64,000 nucleotides of DNA from Trichopria drosophilae (GCA_030407085.1 CM059582.1:22829001-22893000); one strand, 5' to 3'; positions 10,139-22,591 are shown, numbered from the stretch's first letter. Program-made: numbers and translations. The notes: generated by a model not told the origin, from the letters alone.

Positions 10139-11829
10139 GGACTTTCAAACTGAGTTCAGTTTTATCAAGTTTTAAATCAAGTGTTTAGGAAGAAACTTAG
10201 TGGAGGAAATTCTGTTTTTTAATGCACATTTTGACGTAAATGATCTATTATAAAGTATACTTAAGATGAAATGGAAATATCAGAAATTGTGTTGCAAATA
10301 AAGTAATTGGCACAGGGCACTCAAAACTATCTATACTTATTGAGGTTGCAGTAGCTTAGTAGAAACAAGAATGTTGACAAACCCTTTAAGCTTCCGCGGT
10401 TTGAGTATGTGTAAAGTCGATAATCTTAGCTACTGGTGAACTGATGAATGCGACAGATTATTTATAACTCATGATGTATGAATCATTATGAATATTGTAA
10501 TTATCGACGTCCATCTTCGTAATCAACTATTATTTCTTTTTATTTATCATCCTTTGCTCTAAACCTTCGCAATAACCAAACAGAAATTTCAGAATAAGAT
10601 TTTGTTGTGAGTTTATTCACGTTTATTTAGAACTTCTAGACTTTTAATGTCTTTGAGAATCTTAAAATATTAGAGACTTCAGACATTTTACGTTAACTAG
10701 TTGTTTCAAACTATTGTTTAACTTCTACCGTCTCTTCAACATTTTCTATTACATCCGAAACAATCGAATACTGAACTACTGAAAAATGAAAGAGTATCTT
10801 TACTTAACCTATAGATCTAAATATTTGAATGGTAATTCCTACCTACGAGATGTTTCATGACTAAATTATTTTCAATTCTGCAGTCGGTAAAGTATCAATT
10901 ACAACATAAGGAACATAATCATATCAGAAATCGAATATTTCAGGAAATAATACAATAAAAAAATAGGTTTACCATAGAATGAATAAAATCGATAGACTAT
11001 CATGAATTAATCCTTTGCTGGATGCGAAAAAAATATGGTTATGATGAAATGACAAAGTGCTGGGTATGCAATGAATACAATTACAGATTTTAAACAGATG
11101 ACTGAAGTAAACAATAAAATAGCAATCAATCCCTGAATTCTAAGTAATTTTTTTTAGCTTTCAAATCAGTTACAGATTTCTGTGAAATTGAAGAAATTGA
11201 TGGTGCAAATAGGATGGTAATAGCAAGATTTAAACTTGAACCCCAAGTTCATTCAGAGAGTAAAATTTAATTGTTTACCGTTAACAATACTGTGCTAGTA
11301 TCTGCAAACCCTAGTTTTGTAACAAGTAGTCATTTTAAGTTTGAGAGTTCGTCACGTAACTTAGACTACTTTGAACAAGAGCGACGAAAACTATAGAAAC
11401 AACTGGGTCACACTAAACGGGTAGAAACGCCGGGTACTGTAAACCATATATGGAAACTGCGAAATGCTCAAATTATTAACGTAAAATGTTAATCATTAAC
11501 TGAGGCTTCAAACGAAAGTGTATAATTTAAATATTATGTACATTCATAACCTATTATTGTAACTATTAATAAGGACTTTCCTCAGTGTTAGCTAAAATTC
11601 AGAAATTTAGTACAATAATCTGCAGATTTTTCAACAAAAATTGCAAAAATGCAATACAACTAATGAAAACATGAAAGTATCAAAAATTTTCAAAGTAAAT
11701 AAAATGTTTATACTCAATAGACATATTCTTAATATTTTTATATCATTTCAATAAACTTATTTCATTTAACTGTATAGTTTAGAAAATGAAAAATGTGACA
11801 ATCGGCTTAAGGTTAACATTATCACTCAC
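10139..11829. other. Intron, AT-rich, no feature recognised
   Basis: Between the mariner remnant and the upstream exon I see no coding-like frame, repeat pair or RNA gene. Flanking mariner sequence may be present but is decayed beyond recognition. Confidence 0.5.
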
Positions 11830-11927
11830 CTCGTCAAATGTTGAAAATTTTCACTTTAATGACCGTTGACTTTTGTGCATCGTCCATGGACAGTCACTAA
11901 TTGTGCCGTCTCGACGACTCGTGTGTA
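11830..11927 (-). other. Probable 5' UTR exon (98 nt) with a short upstream ORF
   Basis: On the minus strand a textbook acceptor CATTTTTCATTTCAG (AG at 11929-11928) is followed by 98 bases of clearly higher GC content, and then the donor ACGAG|GTGAGT (GT at 11829-11828). All three frames stop before the donor, so it cannot extend the downstream coding frame that starts at 8884; it fits a non-coding leader exon. It contains an ATG-initiated frame of 17 codons (MDDAQKSTVIKVKIFNI) ending in TGA eight bases before the exon end, in favourable context (GTCCATGGACG). Such an upstream ORF could modulate translation of the main frame. Linkage to the coding exon is inferred from strand and order. Confidence 0.6.
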
Positions 11928-14900
11928 CTGAAATGAAAAATGGGCCGTAAAAATACGAAAAAATATGCGACATTTTGTATGCAGCAATATTATATCGACA
12001 ACCCACTGATAAATTATGCACAAATTATAAAAAAGTATTGTGTAAAATTGACAATGGATTTATTTACGTGCGATTATACGAATGTGAAAGCTCCTTTTTT
12101 AAATTGAAATTATCTAGTATTGGTTAAGCGAAATAAATTATCGAAGACACGAAGATATATCGTAACGATAAAAAGGCAATAATTGATTACTGGATGCATA
12201 CACTTGATGGTGCGCTAAAATTAATACTTTCGACAACAATACTGGTCGTTGTTATTCAAAAAGTCCTGAAACTTATACATATGATTATGTTACGTTGCGC
12301 AATTCTTTGATTCATATAAATTCAAAATATAATATTTGTTATGAATAAATTATAGGAATAAATTGTCTTTAGTCAAATTGATTAAGTTTTTATTTATATG
12401 CTTATTCATAAAGTAGAATTCGTTTCATTATTTGAAAACAATACTGTACATTATTTGTTTTTTAAATTAATTCTTTTGTTTAAATGAAAAGTTTGATGGA
12501 ATAGTTTATGAGTAAATATAACTCAGATGTCAGTTTAATTGAGTCAATTCTTACAAAATTAAGTAGCATTTTTTTTTATTTTCCCTCAAGAATTTTTCGA
12601 ATTCATATTTATGAATCTATTAAAAGGAAGATTTGAGGTTTATAAGATAATTTATATATTTTTAACAGCAGTTCTAATTTTTCCATTGACATTTTTGAAA
12701 TTCCAGAAAAATATTTGTCTAAAATGCAAAATGCCAACCAATTTTCTGGCGATTTCTATTATTTTTTTATATATTTTAGGAGTCGGTAATAAGTGAATTA
12801 TCCTTCAATTACAGATTTTTAACTTCATTTCCTTTCAGGATATGACTGATTTCACTATTTTGAGGAAAAATTGAAATTCGCTCTTAAATAAATAGAAATT
12901 TTTTTTGTTAAATTGACATGATATATTTCCTGGGAGAAATTCTCAAATAAAAAAATAATTAGTTTTGATGCGCATATTGATTAGTGCCTAAACAATTTTT
13001 CGTTTTTAAAATGAAATTTTTCTATTTCCAGCTGGACAAAATCTCTGATCACCAAACTTTTTCGTAAATTTTATTTTTTTTTACCTAAAATAGAATGTTT
13101 TTCTCATTTCTTAAAAAAGAACTTCATTGGCTTTTTCCACAAATATCAAACTTAAGGGGGCGAAATAATCGAAAAAATGAACATTCCATATTTTACCGGA
13201 AAAATTAAAACAAAAAACACATTTTTTGTTATCAAATTGCAATTTTTTTGTTTCAGAGAATTTTTTAACTGAGAAGACGAGAAGACGATGGAGAGATTCG
13301 CTATTTTGAAACGATTTAAAACTTCAAATGTAAAATAAAAAACAAAAATAAAATACAAAAAATTTGTGACACTGGACATTTTGCTAACTAATCTTTGCAT
13401 ATATCAATAATACAAGAGATCAAAATTACTCATAAATAATTTATTTGCAGAATAATAATTTCGTACTAAATATACTACTGAATATAGTTGCTGCATTAAT
13501 ATAAGGTAAATGAGGCTTGGCAATATATTTTATCATGCTGATGATTTGTGAAAAACAATTCAGTTAATCATATTTGAATGGAAAAAGTTCAGTTACTTTT
13601 TCACTTTTACCATTTGTTAATTTATAATTAAACGAATATTTACATTTTATTATATTAAATAGGTATACGTTAATTCTCTTTGTTGTAAAATATTTAGATT
13701 AATGCTCGTTTAAAATGGAGTAATAAATATAATTAAATTTTGAAAATTTTGAATCGTTAAACATTTCTTCATATCATCGTACTAACTTTTCGAAAATTAT
13801 CGATCATGCAATACCGACGGCTGTCATCGTTTACCAGGACATCAGTCATACAATTATGTCTCCTCAAATATTTAATGATCTTTCGAGCAAAATAAGCCTA
13901 ACTCCGTTTACCATTGTAAGAAAGCGATAACAAAAATACCCGCAAAACAAAACGGCGAGCTATCTTTTTTTGCAAATATTATTATGCCACTCGAAATAAT
14001 AAAGCTGAGCAAATGTCAAACCCCGAGTTCGAACGCTCGCTGCGTTATCTGCTGAAAAGCTGCCAATAACAGCAATGATGGCAATTTGGAAGATTTAAAA
14101 GAATAGATTTTCTTTTATATCCATGTGATTCAGTGGCCGAACGGTTCTTATAAGTAAACCAAAGCAATGTAAAAATACCTCGATTGTTGATCTTTCATAA
14201 ATGACTAGGTTTCATACAAGAATAGTATTTTAATTTTGTTGCACAAAAAATCGTTTCACAAGATGGTATATTCGTTCTTATCTTTTTAACAAATATTATT
14301 CCATTGTTGATAAAATAAACAAATTTTCAGTGACGTACTTTTTTATCTTGTGTGCGACTACAACAAATTATCATATTGTACTCATCAGTCACTGTATCAC
14401 GTGAAATTTGAGTCTTTCAAAAATTCATTTATAAACGAAATAGAATGTTTTAGTATTGATATTATACACAATGGTTGATAGAATTTTCCATATTTATTTT
14501 TAATTACTGTGTTTGTTTTCAGAACTTACATTTAATTTTAATATTCTTTATTTATATTATTTTCACTAATAAATGTCTTCAGAAAAGTTCGAGACATGTT
14601 GACATCAAATTTTTGTGGTCTACAATGTTCAATATATTAAAAAAAAGAAACAAAATTCACGTCCAAAATCGTCATATTTATTGAAATGAGTCTAATAGTA
14701 AGTTTGGTTAGTAATAAGTTTCAATTAAATCTTGGTTATAATTATGTGCACTGAGATATTAATTTTTATACCTATCTAGATGGAAGTATATGTAATATAA
14801 GGTTATTGTTATTTTCTTTTTTATTTATCTTGGTAGATCTTATTATAGAGCTAATTCGGTCTAATAAGGTCTGTATTTGATCTATCAATATTTACACTGT

Positions 14901-15340
14901 AAAAACAAATTGTTGTGATGTCTCATTCTTTTTAAAATTGATTATTTTACAGTGTGAGTTCCAATATATTTTTAATACATTCTTTATCAAAGGAAATATT
15001 TTATATTTTTTGCATTGTCAACAAATATATTACTTGTTAAAAATCATTATTTCCTATAATATATTTAATTATAACCAATGCGAATTTTTTATTAGGCAGT
15101 AATGGTTAATAACGAAAATTAAAATAGAAATGCGATTTCTGAAATGAATCCAAAATGTTAAGAAGTGTTTATTTATACCTATTCATGTTAAATTATTTCA
15201 TATTTAAATTATTATTTGTGAAAAATAAAAAATGCTGGTTATTAAAAACTTTCGACATTCAAGCAACATTTTTTTATGATAACATATGGGAATGCCCCCT
15301 AGTATATTTAATTTTTTAATTTTTTGCCTTCTCTTTCTTC
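11928..15340. other. AT-rich intron/intergenic stretch
   Basis: Mostly featureless. One GC-richer patch at 13.94-14.16 kb includes a tRNA A-box-like TGGCCGAACGG (about 14135) and, separately, CCCGAGTTCGAACG (about 14023), which is B-box-like but in the wrong order to form one tRNA promoter with it. The patch also has a short frame on the plus strand reading MSNPEFERSLRYLLKSCQ. None of these is strong enough to call. Confidence 0.4.
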
Positions 15341-15385
15341 TTTCGAAAGGTCCGGGTTCTAATCCCGACGACGAAGTTCGGTTCT
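15341..15385 (+). repeat. Possible tRNA-like SINE fragment (B-box only)
   Basis: GGTCCGGGTTCTAATCCCGACG at 15349-15370 contains a good RNA polymerase III B-box (GGTTCTAATCC) and a T-arm-like stem (CGGG/CCCG). No A-box or D-arm is recognisable upstream, so it is at most a 5'-truncated tRNA-derived SINE or tRNA pseudogene. Confidence 0.3.
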
Positions 15386-15406
15386 CATTTTTTCAAATAT
15401 TAAAAA

Positions 15407-16205
15407 ATGATCCAAGATATCGTAAAAATATTTCTGCTATTTATTATTGTAACAAATGAAAATGATGTACATAATCAATGTTCAAATATGAATCAGGCAG
15501 ATGAGTTTCTAATTTTGGATGTAAAATCCATGGAAACAATTAAAAATATTAGTGTGCATTCCAAATTAGTTTATAGGACAAATTATAACGCGCAATTTAT
15601 AATTGTTACACCTAAATATAAAAAAGAATCTAATGGTTTATTTAGATTTAAAATTTCTTTGTTTTTATACTGTGATGCAGGTCATATAACTGTTTAGGTT
15701 TTTAAGTAATTCGATATTGATAAATTTGTAAAAATTGATTTAAAACCATTAGGCCATATAATTAATGTAACGATAATTATTCGAATTCTATTGAAAATAT
15801 AATCTTTCTACGATTTTCTATAACTTCAGATGATATTACTATTGTTAATGTAGATAATGTATTTTTTTAATTAAAAGAGAGCAGATAGGAAATAATCGGC
15901 TGTGTTCCAGATACTAGCAAATATTATATGGTTACATGTATTACAAAAGTTATACCAAGATGATATATGGTCATATAAATGAAAGCCCAACACATGTAAA
16001 TTACAGTTTCCGTTAAATGTTTAACAAGAAAAGATTGTTCATATATGTATTTCTTTGTTTATATTTATTATGTTCAGTTATTGAACAATATCATCCTGTA
16101 TTGTTTTATCTGTCTAGTTTCAATTACTTTGTGAAAATCAATTTAATTAGTAAAATAATTTTGCAGTACATATTTCGTAAAAATAATCGCTATCAGGATC
16201 ACTAA
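15407..16205 (+). pseudogene. Possible decayed gene for a secreted or membrane protein
   Basis: A 96-codon frame (15407-15697) starts with a signal-peptide-like segment (IVKIFLLFIIV after the Met) followed by a polar region containing YRTNYNAQFIIVTPKY and SNGLFRFKISLFLYCD. After its stop, coding-like pieces continue in shifted frames: FDIDKFVKIDLKPLGHIINV (from about 15705), a piece with DTSKYYMVTCITKVIP (about 15915-15965), and a hydrophobic 62-codon frame at 16017-16205. This pattern suggests one gene of roughly 800 bases broken by frameshifts and stops. No family is recognised and base composition is close to background, so a chance run of open frames is a real alternative. Confidence 0.3.
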
Positions 16206-16338
16206 TTTATAGACGAAAATTTAATTAAGTTTTTAAAACTGTTTTTGTTTTAGAAATACTGAGGACTCAGCACTAAGCTTTAGATAGCTTTGTAGATTGT
16301 TATTTACTTAAACCTTTTAGGATGTAGTACGACGAAGT

Positions 16339-17238
16339 ACACTGAAAAAAATTTACTTGACAATTACTTAACTACTATTGAGAAGTTGAGTCGAGAGTAG
16401 TTAACAGAAATACTTTTTTTGTTAGTATAACTTTGCTGAAGTTGTAAATTTTACTATTTTTTACTTAAGTTAATATTATTTACTTAGTAAACGAAAAAGT
16501 ATTCCGGATGATTGGAGATCAAGGAATGCGATAGTACGCATAAATCTCAAAATGGCATGTACTAATGTAATAAAAATGCAACGCCCAATAGCTCCGCTAA
16601 AAATAATTCGATTAAAAAAAATTTCCAGAAAAATTCTTAGTTGATTTGACTACTTTTTAAATACACAGAGTAGTTCGATACGCTTCAAGAAAACGCTTTC
16701 TAAATTACTACCTTAAAGAAGTTAAATCAACTAAAAATATAGTTCTGCTAAATTGAATTAAAAATATATCGCTCCAGCATGTTGTATAGTTTTTAGTGTA
16801 CTTGGTAGTTAGACTCTAAAAAATATTTTAAATGTAGTAGAATTAACTTCCAAAATGTGGTTTTCATAACTATATTTTTTGTTGATTTAACTCCTTTACG
16901 GTTGTAACTATAACCTACAAAATTCCGTTGAGGACCTATTGAAATACTATCAGTAGTTCAAAAGTAGTCAAATCAAATAAAAATTTGTTTCACTGTAAGT
17001 AAATTTTTATATTTATAAATGAATATATTCACGAAAACTACTAACTGAATAGTAAAATAAAATACAGCCATCATATTTAGTTAATTTTACTATGTTATTA
17101 ACGACCTCCTCAACCTAGGGACCCAATTCTACTGCTTAGTTAGTAAAACTAACTAAAAAATGTATTGGTGCCAAATTTTACTATTTATATAATCCGCCCA
17201 ATTATTTCTTTTTTTATGAAATCCATATTTTTCTGTGT
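16339..17238. repeat. Possible non-coding transposable element with ACAC(T/A)GAAAAA ends
   Basis: The left margin reads ACACTGAAAAAAATTTACTT and the right margin, reverse-complemented, reads ACACAGAAAAATATGGATTT, giving short terminal inverted repeats. The interior is dense in the words AACTACTA, TAGTTA and ACTTAGTAA in both orientations and has no coding frame. I could not find a target duplication, so the ends are tentative. Confidence 0.35.
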
Positions 17239-17290
17239 GGTATTACTCGACTGAATCATTGCAGATTTAGACACAGTGTTCCTAAATCTT

Positions 17291-17768
17291 TTAACCCATA
17301 AGTTTAATTTTCAACTACTGTTTATGATTTACTTTGCTGCACTACAAAAATTGCAATAAAAATTTCAAATTGACCTATTCTGCTATTTTTTAGGGCGCTC
17401 TTTCGATTAGAGTAAGCAAAATTGCACCTTAATGGCTCCGAAAAGAAATATGGCACATTTTAAATAAAAAGGGAGCAAAATTTCATGTGTTCAATATATT
17501 TTTTTTCTCATAGATAAATTTGCGGGATCGATGCCAAACCGCTACTGAACGTACACAAAATCTCTATGAAATTCAATTGGAAACTGTTTGTTTTAACGCG
17601 AATCAGTACAACCTTTTCAGAACGTCAATATGTTGAAAAAATAAACCTTATAATATCAAATATGAATATTTTAGCTGCAACAGTCAGGATTTCTCATTAC
17701 AAATTTCAGGTTGGATTTTTAAAATTCAAGATGGAGCATTCAAAATGGCTGCACGGCGGAGGCAATTG
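17291..17768 (+). mobile_element. Fragment related to the TTAA foldback element at 22.6 kb
   Basis: It begins at TTTTAACCCATAAGTTT, comparable with the TTAACCCTTTAAGTCCC terminus at 22592. It shares scattered words with that element: CGCTCTTTCGATT (there CGCTCTTTCTATT), TTCAAGATGGAG (there TTCAAGATGGCG) and TTCAAAATGGCTGC (there TTCAAAATGGCGC). It therefore looks like a diverged single-arm relative. The right edge is approximate. Confidence 0.4.
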
Positions 17769-17869
17769 ACGTACTAATCAGTACTTGGCTGGATTTGGCT
17801 CGAATTTGGCTTGTCTTCTTGTTTGGAGATATGTGTATCTCCAATTCTTCAATTGTTCCTTTTATCGCA

Positions 17870-18930
17870 GGTTTAGATCTTCTTAATGCGGGTTTCTTGT
17901 TTTTAGAGTTGAAAATTTTTCTGTTATTTGTTTTATTATCGAATTTTTGGCGTTTTCGATAGCTAGTAGGCAGGCTTGTAGGCAGGCTTGTAGGACGCTT
18001 TTGGAGTCAGTGTTGATAACAAAAATTGCTTTATTTGATATTCATGCAAACACTATTGCTTGAAGAATGGCATGAGCATCACTCGAGCTCTCCCTTGTTT
18101 TTCACTATTATGGCGCAACCACTGCCGCTTTTTTTTTGGATTTGTCACTATATATCGCAATATGGTCTGTCTATTTGTTTGCATATTATTCTATAATATG
18201 TAAAATTTTCAGAAGTGCTGGATTTGAATTTTTGTGAGTTTGGGCTTTGATATAATATTTGTAGTTCCACGAAGCGACTTGATATGGTTTTATTTCTTCT
18301 CTTTCTGATATTTGGAAATTTTGATCTTTAGTATATTTGTCCATGTTCATATTTACTGGTTTTGGTGTCCCCTTTTATCATTTGAAACTATCCGAAAAGC
18401 TCAATTGCGTAGAAGAGTCGAGTCTTTCCTTACTTTTTTTGCTAAACTAGCTGTATCTTATAGATCCCTAGTCATTCTTTGAACGCATGAACGATCTGCA
18501 AGGGTTTTTAATCATTTCTGAGTTTGCTCCCCAATTTTTTTATGCTAGTGCTTTGATTATATTCAGCGATCAATTGCACACACCTTTCTATATTTTAAAT
18601 GTGGATGCCATGAAAGACGTTTATCAAACATTTATCCTATAATTTTTATCTCGTTGGTGGTTTGAAGTTTTTGATTTTCCAGGTCGAGGTTTTAGTTCTC
18701 GTGAGTTTGGACATCTTGTAAGTGGTTTTGCTTTTAGAAGAAGAGCATCTGAATTCCGTTATCTTTGTAAAATTTTGTAATTTGGATTAGGTGTTTTATA
18801 ACAACTTTTTCCAAGTTTTAAGATTTTTTTTCGGCGTTGAATTTTACTCTTATTATTTTACGCTGATGGATCTGTTTTCTAGAAAGTTAAAGATGAATTT
18901 TTACTTTTGTCGGGGTTTGACATCGATTCC
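17870..18930 (-). pseudogene. Decayed non-LTR retrotransposon: reverse transcriptase C-terminus plus RNase H
   Basis: Read on the minus strand, 18.6 kb carries FDKRLSWHPHLKY, matching the 'FD-KLSW-PH' block that follows the catalytic region in jockey/I/R1-type reverse transcriptases. Next come KKLG and frame-shifted thumb remnants. From about 18130 down to 17880 there is an RNase H-like domain: GSGCAIIVKNKGELE, then after a stop FVINTDSKSVLQACL, where TDS is the expected RNase H active-site Asp motif, and LLAIENAKNSIIKQITEK. The copy has many stops and a local duplication of the 13-base unit TAGGCAGGCTTG. The catalytic YADD block, endonuclease, ORF1 and poly-A tail are not found, so this is a 5'-truncated, inactivated remnant. 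Confidence 0.7.
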
Positions 18931-21639
18931 GTAACTTTACGGGTGCGAAAAGTAATTCACACAAATCTCAACACCTCAAATTGTGTTTATTTTTTATTAA
19001 AAATGTGATGTGTATTGGAGTTTGCTGCAATTAAAATGCAAATATGAATAAACCAATCGAAGCGGCACACACGAAAACGGTAGAATAGGTATTTTTGGAA
19101 TTACTTTTCAATTTTTTACTGCACAAAATAAGACTCGAACAACAATTTTGAAAAGATGCAGTATAAGTCACAAAATGGATAAATTGCCCTGTGAAAACTT
19201 AATATTCATTAGTTTTTATAGATGCATTATTTACATCAACTAAAATTCATTCCAGAGTCTACTGCATTGCATGTAACTGTTAAAACTACTAAATATTTAG
19301 ATTAATTTCTCCAACTTTTCAGACTTACTAAATGTTGTATCAGTATGAATTTTTGTTGTCTTTGTAAATATATGAACAATATTTGATTATTTTATAATTT
19401 AATAGGAGTTCTCGGCACCCATTGTCTTCCGTCTTAATATTGAAACCGAATTATTAGTCGAAAAAAAATACGTTTTTACTCATGTTTATTGATCGTCAAG
19501 TTGCACTACTATCTCAATTGTTGAAAATAAAAATGATAAAAATGTTTATAATTATATAAAAGTCATTGAGTAATTTGTTAGTCTAACTGAATTATTTTTT
19601 AAAAGAAATTTTTGTGTGAATATTCAAGAGATGCATTGTACTCTCAGTTTCGTTTAATGAAAATCATGTTTTCGATCAGATACAACTCGAGAATGTAACA
19701 ATACGAGATATAATATTCCTGAACTATTTTGAAATCAAGGATTTTAAAGAATTTTGAGTTTTTGTGCTCATCTAACGCTAAAACGCATGAATTTGTTTGT
19801 GAAATTAGCGAAATAATTCATTATTTATCTAAATTTCTATAATAGTATCCAAAAAATTCATTATAATAGTATCCACAAATAAAGTCACCAACTTTCTTAA
19901 TATTTGACAAAAATATAATTATAAACCGAATATAATTTTTCAAAAAAATTGCAACCAAAAATTTCTTAGAATATATAGAAATAGAATAAGAAAAAACGTC
20001 ATCATGGAACGCTGCACTTCACTTTGAATTTGTATTTTATTGTTGATTTTGTTAAACTATATAGCGCAGCAAATTTCATTTTTAAATGTGTAAAACTAGC
20101 TATATTCTAGTTATTTCTTAAGTACACCTTGTTTAAGAAGTCTTCTTGAACGATAATTAGTTTCTCTTATACCACAATCTGTTTCTCCGACTAATTTCTT
20201 CGTCAACGATTTATCGATTTATAAATATCCATCTGAATAAAATGCTAAATTTGAAAATGAATTCTATATTTTAAAACTTAAGTATAGGTTATGGACCTTT
20301 TTGAAAATAAAAATAAAAATGTTTCAATAACAAAATAATGTAGTCAAATCGAGAAACTTGGCGGTATCGATAAAGTTACACAAGTCACCATCGGCTTGAA
20401 ACTTTCCACCGTCACAAGTGTCTTGTTTACTTAACTTTTGTTCAGGAGCTGTACTTCGAAATGCATTGTTTAACTTTACGTGCAAGCAGTTAAGTATTCT
20501 AATGCTTAAATTGAACTGAAAATTTAAAAATTTGATATCATTTTATCTTTAATGTACATAGTTTTAGGGAAGCCATGTACTATATCAGTAATATACAAAT
20601 GTTTTTTTTTTAATTTATGGAGAATTTCTTTTATATTTTTCATCGTCTGGTAGTCTGTCATATGCTAAATTAGTTTACTAAGACTGCTCATCCACTTGTT
20701 GTCAAACAAAACGCAAAATAAGGGTTAAATTATAAAAAGATGATCATTGAAAAATATGAAATTCCCCTCACGATCATATGCACTTCTTGTATATGAATGT
20801 TAAAACATTGAACTAGAAGTTTGATCATGCGTGACTTTGCATAATACAGTTTCATTCTAGCATGCATGAGCTGCGTGAACTTTGTTGATCATGAATATAT
20901 GCGTTTGATCTGGTGGTAAACAAAATCCATCACGATGTGGAAAGCTGTTCACGCAAAACTAAGATTCAGTTTATGATGATACTAAACATTGGTTTAGTTC
21001 TAATATCACTTAAATTAAAAAATAACAAAATCATGATCAAGCGGAATGGATTATTTTGGTCTCTATCCGGTCTCATTTTCAAAACTCGATAAATATGTTT
21101 GTAATTGAATATTTATTTGCATAAAAAATTGTCATAAATTAAAAATTATCCATCAAAAAGATTTGTTAGATTTAAAACATAACTGACATGAAACGTTTTA
21201 ACACTAATAGTAACGTAGGAATGTAACCTTACTAACTTGTTTACTAACTGCAACAGATTTTGATCTCCAATTCGTTCAATTGATCCACAAAAATGTTACT
21301 TAAAACCCGCGATGAATTATGTTTTCAGGAATGTCAACATATATTTTATGCACTAGTATCCAACTAGCATTGACGCTTAAGTCTGATGTCTATGATAATC
21401 ACTCACGTCATTCAACACATAACAAGACACACAAGTTTTCGTCTGTCACCAAGGATAAATAGGTTTTTAAAAACCCTTTTGTTCCACAAAAATACAATTT
21501 GTACTTGGTCAACTTAAACGATTGATGTTGGTTTGTCGTTTATGACCACAAACTGACATTATAGACGCATCACAAAATCTTCAAGTTCTGTGCACTAAAT
21601 TTTCAAAATGTTGGTATTCGGTTTAAAAATCTATTTCTT
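18931..21639. other. AT-rich stretch, probable first intron of the minus-strand gene
   Basis: No coding frame is supported. A weak minus-strand candidate leader exon is present at about 21410-21445 (acceptor ATTTATCCTTGGTGACAG, donor GAATGAC|GTGAGT). The words TTTGATCATG and GATCATGA recur near 20.76-20.91 kb without a clear element. Confidence 0.4.
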
Positions 21640-22320
21640 TACAACATCACTTGGTTTCATCTGAATTCACCATAGATCCATCGTAAATGTGCACCAAGAT
21701 CCGATCGCACGAAACCGATACCGTGTCCGATCACTGACGGACAAAACGGGAGCTGGTTGTTTTTCTCGCGAATCGCGGCAACGTACTGTTCGAACCGATG
21801 AAATATTCGTCGTTTCCAATCGGCACCGACTTACGACAACACACGAACGAACACTCACTTAATGACCACGCACGTACGCGGGCGTTTAATCGAGAACCGG
21901 TCAAACCCGTTTCCTTCCACCTAGTGAGAAAGAGCGCGCAAATACGAAACACGCGTTTTCCGCTAATTTTAGACGGCGAATCCTCAATTATAAAGAGACG
22001 ACACTTGCCGTAGCGGCGAGAACAATAACGGCAAAACGCCATATATTTTTGATTTGCTTAACAGATTACTCGAGCGTCTCGGCGCGTCGATCTGTGGCGG
22101 ACCGAGTCAAGGCCGCACGTGTGCGTGGCATATTTGCATTTTTTAAAATTTCGTTTTGACATGCCAATCATCGCCTTTATCAAGAAACGATGACCCTGTC
22201 GCAGTGGTTTATCGATGATATTTTGCTCTATTCTAGATGGCAGTGGGGGAGGAGGTCAAGTAGCGATAGCAGATTGATCGGTAGATAAGTTTCGACTGGA
22301 GACTTAAGGAATCCCCTGCG
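21640..22320 (-). promoter_or_regulatory. CpG-rich promoter / first-exon region
   Basis: About 680 bases stand out from the AT-rich background by high GC and frequent CpG (TCGCGAATCGCGG, GTACGCGGGCG, GCGCGTCGATC). Motifs visible: an E-box CACGTG at 22116-22121, an octamer ATTTGCAT at 22132-22139, and a TATA-like element (TTTATAATTG on the minus strand, TATAAAGAG on the plus strand, about 21989-21998). On the minus strand good donor-type sequences follow (ATTAA|GTGAGTG, TGTC|GTAAGTC), as expected if the first exon starts near 21.95 kb. The short ATG frames here are probably leader ORFs. Direction is inferred from the minus-strand exons at 11.8 and 8.2 kb; a plus-strand or bidirectional promoter cannot be excluded, since the plus-strand TATA is the better match. 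Confidence 0.55.
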
Positions 22321-22591
22321 TGTGGAGACGTTGTGAAAGGTTAAGATATCTTGCAAATCTCAAATTCTCAAAGAAGTCTAAGGCATTCATAGTTGTCGCG
22401 TAAGTCATACTTACTGGTAAGTACTACTTAAAAGAGTTCTTAAGACGTTGATCCGTTACATAGTCAAGAAATGAGCTAGTCTTAAGATAGGAACAATAAG
22501 ATATACTTTACAAAGTAATACTTAAAAGTTTTTCTCATGTGTCATAAGATTCTCATGTGTCATAGTCGTAAAACAGTACTTAAGTTCTATC
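22321..22591. repeat. CTTAAG-rich sequence flanking the foldback insertion
   Basis: Words such as GGTAAGTACTACTTAAAAG, TTCTTAAGACG and AGTACTTAAG recur here. Similar words lie right of the foldback element (24.85-25.07 kb) and at 27.55-27.76 kb. The foldback element may have inserted, at TTAA, into an older element of this kind. No ends identified. Confidence 0.3.

Noticed and set aside
14023..14160. Split tRNA-like signals (B-box-like GAGTTCGAACG, A-box-like TGGCCGAACGG)
   Set aside because: The order and spacing are wrong for one pol III promoter; probably coincidence or scrambled relics.
21667..22042. Minus- and plus-strand frames of 60-103 codons in the CpG-rich region
   Set aside because: Arg/Ser/Cys-rich frames typical of CpG-rich leader sequence. 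Open frames on both strands, with no motif.
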